A stretch of DNA of 64,000 nt from Streptomyces pyxinicus (GTDB lineage Bacteria > Actinomycetota > Actinomycetes > Streptomycetales > Streptomycetaceae): the NCBI RefSeq assembly GCF_024753135.1, contig NZ_JANUGP010000002.1, positions 62,001-126,000 on the forward strand, read 5' to 3'. Shown one piece after another: positions 47,417-57,400 of the stretch. Made by a program: the position numbers and the translations under genes. The first letter of the stretch is position 1. Every line of letters begins with the position of its first letter. The notes below the pieces were generated by a model. That model had not been told where the DNA came from and did no database searches. It saw only the letters and a list, made by a program, of their open reading frames with translations.

Positions 47417-47686
47417 ACCTCCGAAGATCCTTCGTCGAGCACGGTTCGGTTTCCGGCGCACTCGCCTGGGGAGATCAACTCGACATCCTTCAGATCGCCG
47501 CTCTCGGCACCGACATCGTGCCGACCGCTCAGGCGGCCACCACCCATGTGGCCGACGTCCGCCTACGCCCTTGAACAGCCCCTGTTCTGCCGACCCCGGC
47601 AGGGCCGCGACGGCCACCGTCCTGCCCCTTGAAACGGGTCCGCCGTCAACCGGCGGAGACCTCGTGCGGGGCTGGCGCTACGCCCC
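47417..47686. other. Lower-GC spacer at the edge of the toxin locus
   Basis: 270 bases, less GC-rich than the surroundings, with no convincing gene. Probably the boundary between the core block and the accessory RHS/immunity region. Confidence 0.35.
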
Positions 47687-48124
47687 TCAGAAGAAGGTCT
47701 TGTCCCAAGTTCCAGAAATCAGAGCCCGCATGGATTGCACAAACCCATTCCCGACGTATTGCATTCCAGCATCTCCGGCGATAAATACATCTCCGTCACT
47801 TGCGATCAGGACCACTTCTTCGGTGGCGAACGCAGAGCCAATGGGCACCAGAGGGCGCCCCACCTTGCGGGAGAATACACGAACATTGCCAGGGTAAAAC
47901 GAAAGGGCCTCTTCTGCGTCGATCCGCACGCTCACCTCCATTTCGCGATACCTCCACGAAATGGAGAGCTCTCGATACTCTTCGAGAAACTTGCGCAGTT
48001 CCACCCCTACGTCGTATCCAGCCTCTTCATAGAGCCTGGATACGTGATCGACAGAAGCCGACCCCAGATCCAGCAGAGAGGCGTCGGGGAAAGTATCACG
48101 CAGCCTCTGCTGCCGAGAAGGCAC
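47687..48124 (-). CDS. SUKH-3 family immunity protein
   Basis: A 145-residue acidic cytoplasmic protein. FLEEYRELSISWRYREMEVSVRIDAEEAL and IGSAFATEEVVLIASDGDVFIAGDAGMQYVGNGF fit SUKH-3, a family of immunity proteins that neutralise polymorphic-toxin tips. It is the distal gene after the RHS gene, so it may serve this or a former toxin tip. GTG start; an in-frame stop four codons upstream excludes a longer product. Composition is less GC-rich than neighbours, consistent with transfer. Confidence 0.85.
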   Translation of the reverse strand: MPSRQQRLRDTFPDASLLDLGSASVDHVSRLYEEAGYDVGVELRKFLEEYRELSISWRYREMEVSVRIDAEEALSFYPGNVRVFSRKVGRPLVPIGSAFATEEVVLIASDGDVFIAGDAGMQYVGNGFVQSMRALISGTWDKTFF

Positions 48125-48167
48125 ACACGCTCCCTACTGCACGGAATGGCACCCCGTCCGCTCCATT

Positions 48168-48204
<37 letters not shown>

Positions 48205-48256
48205 TTCAGTGATTTTTCAAGAGCAGAGAAGTACCGAGGCCCTCCCGACTGCGTTC

Positions 48257-48484
48257 CTACTCAGGGATCCATTCGATCTCCCACTCGGAAGACTCCACGA
48301 AAGACGTGAGCTCCGCACTGTCCGCCACCCAGTAGTCACCCCCGTCCGTCGGTGCGGACAGGTCGTCGACCAGGTAGATGTAGTACCCGCCGGTGACCTC
48401 GGAGTCGTCGTGGAGTTTCACGAAGTACCCCTCGTAGAACCCCGACAGAATGCGTCCGTATCGCTCCAGTTCAACCCTTGTCAT
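48257..48484 (-). CDS. Probable cognate immunity protein of the RHS toxin
   Basis: A 75-residue strongly acidic protein (many Glu/Asp, e.g. DDSEVTGGYYIYLVDDLSAP and SSEWEIEWIPE). I do not recognise a named family. Its ATG overlaps the RHS stop codon (TGATG), so it is translated right after the toxin, the standard position and coupling for a contact-dependent toxin's cognate immunity gene. Small acidic immunity proteins commonly block basic nuclease toxins. Confidence 0.7.
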   Translation of the reverse strand: MTRVELERYGRILSGFYEGYFVKLHDDSEVTGGYYIYLVDDLSAPTDGGDYWVADSAELTSFVESSEWEIEWIPE

Positions 48485-51400
48485 CACGGCTCGGCAAGGG
48501 GGACGTGGTTGTTGGCCAATGGTTTCCCTGCCTCGTCGAAGATCTCGAAGTGGACGTGCGGCACATCGGGCCAGTGGCCCCCTGCAAGGGAATCGGGGTC
48601 GATACGGAAGCCACGGAGGTTGTCGGCGCTCCGGAAGATTCCTCGCCCCCTGGCCACGTCGCGCATTCCCTCACCGAGGAATTTGCTTCCGGTAGCCATG
48701 GCATCCTCCATGGTGATCGTGTGCCCGCTGATGAGGCTCGACTTGCGCTTGTGCGGCACGATGTCGACATTACTTTCGGCCGTCGCCCTCGTCTCGTCGA
48801 GGATGTCATCGCGGGCAGTACCGCAGTTGTGCACGAGGACCGGCGTGTCCCCCGCTACGACGTAATACGTATGCAGGCTGCCGACAGTCAGGTCGTACGT
48901 CGTGGTGTTCGCCCGGTACAGGCGGACGCCGGTGACCTCGGTGGTTCCCGTCGGTGTCTGGAGGACGTCGCCGGGGTGCAGGTTCTTCGCCTCGACGAAG
49001 GCCGACCGGGTCTCGTCGTAGAAGGGGTGGTGGAAGGTCGTCGTCAGGTGGGCGTCGTGCGTGGTTGAAGTGACCGCCGCCACCTGCTGCTGGTCGGCAC
49101 CGTGGTCGTGGCCGCCCGAGAGGGCGCCCAGGAGCGCGGCCGAGGCCGCCAGGCCGAACGCCGCCTTGCGGGCCGCCTTCCTGACTACTGATGTGGCCGC
49201 GGCCTTCGCCGAGCCCTTGCCCGTGTTCTTGACCGTGACGTCCACGAAGTCGTGGTCGGTGTGCGTCACGATCACGTCGGTGACCTCGTGCGCCTGCGTA
49301 CCCGCCGCACCCGGCACCGCGTTGGCGACCGTGTCACCGATGCGGATCTGGTCGATGGCCTTGGTCGTGCCGTCGGCCATCAGGACCCGGGTCGCCCCCG
49401 CGAAGCTGTGGGGCAGGCCACTGCGGCATCCAGGCGACGACTCCTCCGAGTGCGACTGGGCGCGTGTTCCGGCCCCCTGCGACTCCGCCACCGAAGTCGC
49501 TTCCTCCGTGGCGTCCGCCGTGCCCGACTCGGCTGCTTCCGTGACTCCCTTGCCGAACAGGCCGCCGACGACCTTCATCGCCTTGGGGGCCGCCTTCGCC
49601 AGGAGGGAGCCGCCGATCTTGCCGAGGAGGCCGCCGGCCGCGCCGGCGACGGCGCCTTCGACCGCCGAGCCCGCGAACGCGCCCGCGCTGCAGTCGTCGC
49701 CGCCGTTCTCGGCGCACGCGAATCCCTGTTCGACCAGGGAGCCCGCGGCGCCCGCGGCCGCCGCGCAGCCGATGGAGCCGACGCCGCCGGTGATCGCCTC
49801 GCAGCCCGCGAACACGGCTGTGGAGACCACGAACGAGGTGATCGCGGCGGCGTGGTGCTTGACGAACTTCGCGGTCGACTTCGCCGCCGTGACCGTGGCG
49901 TGGTACGCGGTCCTCGCCGCGTGCGCCACCGCGTGCGCGGCCTTCTTCACCGTGTGCGCGACCTTCTTGGCCGCCTTCTTCACCGCGTGCACCACGCGGT
50001 GTACGGCGTGCGAGACCTTGTGGTAGGCGGAGTGGACCGCGTGGACCACCCGGTGATACGCGTGTCTGACCCTTCGGACCGTGTAGTGGTACACGCGCCG
50101 CACGACCCGCACGGTGGCGTGGTAGACGTCCCGCACCTTGTGCACGATCCTGTGGGCCACGTGCTTGACCGCGTGGACGATCTTGCGGGCCACGTGCTTG
50201 ACCGCGTGGTAGACCTTGTGCGCCGCCCGCTTGACGGCGGCCTTGGCGTGGTGGACGACCTTCTTGGCGCCGCACACCAGGTCGTAGAAGGAGCAGTTGC
50301 CCGACTCGTCGGTGCCCGCCATCGGGTTGTCGTCGACGTAGGCGAAGGGGTTCGCCGCCACCGAGTTGGGGACCGCGTCCAGCGAGACGCTGTCCTTGTT
50401 CAGGAACTGTCCGGTGCCCGGGTCGTACCAGCGGGAGGCCGTGCCCACGTCACCGGTGCCGGGCTCGGTCCAGCCGGACTGGAAGCCGAGCCGGCCCTGG
50501 ACCGTGTCGGTGGGCGAGACCACCTTGCCCAGCGGGTCGTAGGACGCCGAGCCCGCCAGCGAGGTCGCCCCCGCGGTGAAGGTGCCGACCACGTCACTGT
50601 GCTGGTCGGTCAGGGCCAGCACCCCGGTGCCGCCCGACGGCTTGATGCCGAGGAGGCCGCCGGCCGGATCGTAGGTGTAGGTGGTGTCGCCGTCCGAGGC
50701 GACCGTGTTGTCCGCGCCGGAGTAGGCGAACGTCCGCGTGGCGCCCGGCGTCGAGGTGTCCCGGTCGGTGATGTTCCGGCCGGTGGCGTCGAGCGTGTAC
50801 GACTGGCCGCCGGCGACGATCTGGCCGCCGAAGGCGTCCGTCCGGTACGCCACCGTGCCGCCGGCCGTGGACGACTCCCGCGTCATGGTGCCGCGCGCGG
50901 AGTAGTCGTAGGAGTGCACACCGTCGGACGTGAGCTGGTCGCGGGCGTCGTAGGTGTAGACGTCCGAGCCGTTGCGGATCCGGTTGCCCGAGGCGTCGTA
51001 GGCGTACGACGTGGTCTTCGTGCCGTTGTCCCAGGACGTGAGGCGGTTGGCCCAGTCGTAGCCGTAGGTGTTGGCCGACGCGCCCGAGACGCCCGTCGTC
51101 TTCTTGGAGGTGAGGTTGCCGTTCTTGTCGTAGTCGTAGGCGAAGCTCGCCAGCGTGGTGCCGCCCTGTGCCAGCACGTCGCTGGTCAGTTCGTGCGCGC
51201 TGTTGTAGCCGAAGGTGCGGAGCTGGCCGGTCGAGCCGTACCTGACCGTCTTCAGCTCGTTCAGCGATCCGTACGAGTACGTCAGCTGGGTGCCGGTGGC
51301 CGCGTCGTTCAGGGTCGACAGCCGGCCGGCCCGGTCGTAGCCGTACGACGTCGTGCCCGCCGCGTCGGTGCGCGAGGTCATCGCGCCGTCGTCGTCATAG

Positions 51401-54400
51401 GCGAAACCGGCGGAGCCGGCCGAGCCCGACGCCGTCAGCAGGTCGCTGCGGTCGTCGTAGGTGAACGCGTCGTGGGTGGCGTCCTGGTGGTCGGCCGCGC
51501 CGGTGACGCCCACGGCGTCGGTGTCCGCCGACTTCACGCGGCCGTCCGCGTCGTAGTCGAAGCTCCGCGTGGCCGTGGCCGCGTCGGCGCCGGTGCCGGA
51601 CATCGTCTTCAGCCGGCCGTCGGTGTCGTACGTCATCGCCGTCGTGACACCGCCCGGCAGCGTCACGTTCGTCAGCCGGCCGTCCGCGTCGTAGGCGTAG
51701 GCCGTGGTCGAGTCGGCCGCCGAGGTGTACGTCGCGGTGGTCGGCTCGGTCACCTTCTCCTGCTGGCCCCACGGCGTGTACGCGTAGCGCCAGGAGTTGC
51801 CGCGGCCGTCGGTGAAGCGGGTCCGGTTGCCGGCCGCGTCGTAGCCGAAGGTCGTGGTGATCGACGTGGCGGCGTCGACCGGCTGGACCTCCTGCGTGAT
51901 GGTGCCGGCCGCGTCGTAGGTGAAGCGGCTGGTGTGGCCGTTCGCGTCGGTGGCGGCGGTCATGTTGCCGACGCCGTCGTAGGCCTGGGAGGTCTCCCAG
52001 AGCTTGGTGCCGATCGGGTCGTAGGACCGGGTGGCCGTCGGGTCGCCGTCGGCGTTGTACTCGGACGTGGTGTAACTGCCGTCCGCCAGCGTCGTCTTCG
52101 CGCGGTTGCCCTCGAAGTCGTAGGCGTAGCGGGTGGTGTTGCCCGCGCCGTCGGTGACGGCGGTGGTCTCACCGGCCCGGTCGTAGGCGTACGTCGTCGT
52201 GACACCGCCCGGGGTGGTGGAGGTGGCGGCGTGGGCGCCGTAGGGGTTGCCCGGGGTGACCGCGTAGGAGGTGGTGGACGTCAGCGTCCGGGTGGACGGG
52301 TAGCGCTCCAGCGTCGTCTGCGTCAGCTGCCGGCCCAGGAAGTCGTACGTGGCCTGGGTCTGCGCGCCGGTCGGGTCCGTCGCCGAGAGCTGTTCGCCGT
52401 TCGGGTCGTAGGAGGCGTGCGTCTTGGCGCCGTCCGGCGCGGTGGTCTGGGCGAGGTTGCCCAGCTGGTCGTACAGGTACGACGTGGTCTTCCCGCCGGG
52501 CGAGGTGACGGAGGTCTGGTTGCCCTCGCTGTCGTAGGTGTAGACGGTCGTGCCCGCGTCGGGTGTCGAGGCGCCCGCCGGGGTGTAGGGCGGCAGGGTC
52601 TCGGAGACCTTGTTGCCCTCCGCGTCGTAGGCGGTGCTGGTGACCAGGCCGTTCGGGTCCTGCTCCTCGACGGCCTCGCCGAAGGTGTTGAAACCGCTGG
52701 TGGTGACCGGGCGGACGGTGGCGGCGGTGCCGTCGGGCTCCGCCTGGACGGCGGGCGCGGTGGTGACCGCGAGGTTGCCCGCCTCGTCGTAGGAGTAGTC
52801 GGTGGTGTGCTGCTCGGCGTCCGTCATGGACGTCGGCAGGCCCCGCTTGTCGTAGGCGTACCTGGTGGTCTGCGCGTCGGAGGAGCCGACGGTGCCGCCG
52901 CCACGCCCCTTGCCGTACAGCGAGGACACCTCGGTGGCCGACAGCGCCCGCTGGTACACCTGAACCCCGGAGACCGCGCCGGGCAGCGGGTCGCTGCTCG
53001 CGCCGGCGTACTTGTCCTGCCCGATGGTGAGCGGGCCGGTGGCGTTCCACGGCGTGGTGTTGGTGCCCGAGCCGGACAGCGTGCCGTTGACGTACAGCTT
53101 GATCCCGCCGGAGGCGGAGTCGTACACGCCCACCAGGTGCGTCCAGGCCCCGGTGGCCGGCACGGCCGTGGCGTAGGCGGCCGGGAAGGCGGGACTCGTG
53201 GCGTCCTTGCTGGTGTCCAGCATGCTCCACATCGGCGCACCGGTGTGCGCGTAGTTGTACTGGAGCATGAACGCGCTGTTGGTGGTGCCGGTCTGCGCGA
53301 CGACGGCCGCGTTGTGGGCCGGCAGCGAGCTCATCTTCACCCACGCCGACACCGTGTAGGACGTGGAGGTGTCCAGGACCGGGCCGTTGGTGGTGACGCC
53401 CTGCGTCGAGGCGGTGCCGGCGAAGTCGGCGGCGCCGTCGCTCCAGGTGACGCCGGAGGCGTTGGCGGAGTTGCCGGTGCCGGAGGCGTCGGTGACATGG
53501 GTGCCGGAGGGCTGGTCGAGCTTCCACCAGCCCGCGGGATGTCCGGAGGCGTCCCCGTACAGCGTCTCGCCGAGCAGGTTGCCCATGTCGTCGTAGCTGC
53601 TGGTGGTGGTGCGGTCGTAGCCCGAGGCGTCGTGGTCGTTCTCGGTGGCGACCTCGTCGTCCGGGGTGTACGAGAGGGTGGTGACCCGGTCGACGCCGGT
53701 CGGGTCCAGTTCGGTGGACGTGGTCCGGGAGGCGGCGTCCACGGTGTACTTGCTGACCGTCTCGCCGTTGTCCGTCGTGGACTGGAGCAGGTTGCCGGCC
53801 GCGTCGTAGGCGTCCGACTCCAGCGCGTAGGTGCTCTTGCCGTCGGGGCTGGTCCGCTTCACCGTCGAGGTCAGACCGTCGTCGGTGTAGGTGTACGACG
53901 TGGTGTCGCCCATCGCGTCGGTGATCGACGCGAGCCGTCCGGCCGGGTCGTAGGCGCGGGAGGACTCGGTGAGCAGGGCCGGCGCCTTGGGGTCGGTCGG
54001 GTCGCCGGTGTACATCACGCCCTGCGTGAGCAGGTCGCCGTTGTCGTCGTAGGTGTACCGCGTCTCGTTCCCGGCGCTGGTGACCTCCTTGTTCTTGTTG
54101 CCGGAGGTGTCGTAGGAGTACGTGGTGGTGTTGCCGTAGGGAAGGTGGTCGGCGGCGTTGGCGTCGGACTCGGTCAGGACGTGGTCGTAGTCGTCGTAGG
54201 TCCAGGTCTGGGTGCGCGACCGGTCGCCGCCGCTCGCGTCGGAGACGGTCTGCGAGGTGGTGTTGCCGTCCTCGTCGAAGACCGTGCTGGTGACGGCGGC
54301 GTGGGTGGCGCCGGTGACGCGGTCGGTGAGCCGCGGGTCGTGCTCCTCGACCACCTGGCCGGCCTTGTCGTACGTGTACGACGTCACCAGGCCGTCCGGG

Positions 54401-57400
54401 TAGGTGTCGGAGACGACCTTCTGGGTGGTGACCTGGCCGAGGCCGTCGTAGGTGTAGCGGGTGACCAGGCCGATGGCGTCGGTGGTGGAGGCCACGTCGC
54501 CGTTCTTGAAGTACGACACCTGGTTGACGGCGCCGCCCGGGCTGACCGTCTTCACCGGCAGGCCCTTGGGCACCACACCGCCGTCGGCGGCGGGGTAGGC
54601 GCTGGTGCCGTCGCTGTAGACGGTCGTGGTGGCGCGGCCGTTCGGGAAGCCGGGCACCGCGGGGCCGGTGATGGTGGTCTGGTTGCCGGCCGTGTCGTAG
54701 GCGTAGGACGTCAGGTAGGTGGTGTCCGTGGCGGACGTGGAGCGGCCGTCGCGCTCGGTCAGCAGCTGGTCGTTGCGCGGATCGGTGGTGGTCAGCTGCG
54801 CCGTGGTGTCGTCCGGGTAGTACGCGTAGTACTCGGTGTCGCACTTGTTCGCGGCCTGGTCCTGGCAGGACGTGGACGAGACCACGTTGCCGCGGACGTC
54901 GTGGCCGGTGACGGTCGTCGCCCCGTTGGGGTCGGTGACCGTGTGCTCGAAGCCGGAGGTGTCGTAGCCGAAGCTCGTCCTGTTGCCCAGGCCGTCGGTC
55001 TCGGTCAGCGCGCGGTTGCCGTTGGTGACGTCGTAGGTGTACGTCAGCGTGGAGTTGGTCGGCGAGACGACCTTGACGGTCTTGACGGGCAGCAGGCCGG
55101 TGGAGTTCTTCGCCGCCTGGAACTGCGCGGCGACGTCCGCCGCGGTCAGCTCCGAGCGGTAGAGGGAGACATCGGCGACGGAGCCCTTGAAGTAGGTGGC
55201 GTAGCCGGTGTTGTCCGAGGTGCTGTGGTGCGCCTCGTCGGGCCAGTTGCCGCCGAGGAAGCCGGCGCCGACGTAGGTGTTCGGCTGGCCGGACATGGCC
55301 GCGGCGCCGCTCTGGGTGCCCACGAGGGCACCGTCGAGGTACAGCGACTGGCTGCTCGCCGAGGCGGAGATCACCGCGTGGTGCCACTTGCCGTCGGTGA
55401 CGGTGGTGGTGGAGGCGAGCGGCTTGGTGGAGCCGCCGGAGAAGTAGAACTCGCCGTTCAGCTTGCCGCTGCTGCCGACGTACAGGACCGGCGTGTACGC
55501 GGAGGTGGTGGTGCCGCCACTGGTCAGCGGGTCCTTGGACGTGGCGAGCAGGACGCCGCCCGCCGTGGAGGTCTTGAACCACAGTCCGGCCGACTCGGCG
55601 CCCGAGCCGGGTACCGAACCGCCCGGCAGCGTCAGCGCGGAGGCCGTGCCGTCGAAGGCGGCCGCCTTGTGGTCGCTGAACGGGCCGGCCCCGCCGAGGG
55701 TGACCGCGTTGTAGGTGCCGTCGCCGCCGCGCACCTCGTCCAGCGCGGCGGACGCGCCGGCTGCCTCACCGAGGCGGAAGTACCGGCTGGGCGCGTCGCC
55801 CAGTACCGCGCCCCGGTAGGTGTCGCTGGAGCCGGTGACGGTCGGCGCGCCGAGCTTCCACCCGCCGCCGTTCTCGTCGGTGAGCTGGGTCAGCGTGGTG
55901 GAGTCCGGGTCGTACGACATGGCCGCGAAGGTCTTGCCGGAGGGCCGGGTGATGCCGTTGAGCAGACTGGTGCCGTGCGTGCCGTAGGTGTAGAGGGCGC
56001 TCACGTCGGCGGCGACGAGCGGGCGGCCGTACCAGGCGACGTCGGCGATGGAGCCCTTGAAGTAGGTGGCGTAACCGTCCGGTTCGCTGGTGGAGTGGTG
56101 CGGGTTGTCGGGCCAGTTGCCGCCGAGGAAGCCGGTGCCGAGGTAGTTGAACGACTGGTTCTTGCCGAAGGCGACCGCGCTCTTGATGGAGACGGTGCCG
56201 GTGCGCGAACCGACCTTGGCGTTGTCCAGGTACAGGGTCTGGGAGTCGCCGGCGGCGGACAGCACCACGTGGTGCCACTTGCCGTCGGCGACGGAAGCGG
56301 TGGACACAATCGGGTTGATGCCGCCGCTGTACCAGAACTCGGCGTTCAGCTTGCCGTCGGTGCCGACGTAGACGGACGGGGTGTAGAAGCCGGCGGCCTG
56401 CCCCGAGCCGATCGGCTGGGAGGCGTAGGAGTAGAGGACGCCGGGGCCCTGCGAGGTCTTGAACCACAGGGAGATCGCGCCGGAGTCGGTGTCGTTGCCG
56501 AGGTTCTTGGGCAGCGCGACGTCGGAGTCGGTGCCGTTGAACGTGGCGGCCTTGGCGGTGGAGCCGGTCAGCGGCCCGGCGCTCTGGCCGAGGGTGACGT
56601 TCTCGTAGGTGGCGTCGGTGGTGCCCTCGTTGTCGAGGACGGCGTCCTTGGCGCCGGTGCCGGAGGTCTCCGACAGCGGCCAGAAGGTGTGCGGGTCCAG
56701 GTCCAGGGCGGCGTTGCGGTAGCCGGATCCGGAGTCGTAGCCGTAGGCGGTGCACTTGGTGGACGACAGCGGCGAGCACACCTGGGTGAGCCGGTCGCCG
56801 CTGTAGCCGTACGTCCAGGTCTGGACGGTGCCGGTGTCGCCCGGGGTGACCGGGTCGGTGACCACGCTCGCCACGTGCGCGGCCTGTGCGCCGGAGGGCG
56901 TCTGCCAGGCCAGGGAGAGGGAGCGGCCGGAGACGGCGGAGGCCATCTTGGTGATGTGGCCGCCCGTCCAGGTGAGGTTGACCGACCGGCCGTTGGCGTC
57001 GGTCACGGAGGTCAGGCCGTAGCCGCCGGAGCCCAGGGACTGGGTGAAGGTGTAGAGGGTGTCGTCCTTGTCGGTCAGCGTGTAGCCGCCGGTGACCGTC
57101 TTGAAGGTGGCGAACCGTCCGTTGCCGGGCGTGAAGCTGCCGTCGGCGTTCTTGCCGTAGCCGACCTGTGAGCCGTCCGGGTAGGTGACGACGACGCTGG
57201 AGACCGCGCCGGCGGCGGTGTACTGCTCGGTGGCCCGGGAGTCGAAGATGCTGGACCAGCCCGCGCCGAACGCGCCGGTCCAGCGCGGATCACGGGAGTT
57301 GTAGTCGCGCTCGACGTCCAGGGACGGGCCGACGGTGGAGACCGAGGCGTCGGTGTCGGAGGTCGTGTAGTTGCCGATGGACGCGTCGAAGCCGTGGTCG

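Noticed and set aside
49252..57171. A 2600-codon plus-strand frame opposite the RHS gene.
   Set aside because: A shadow of the RHS coding sequence: monotonous Gly/Val/Arg/Asp composition with no recognisable fold.
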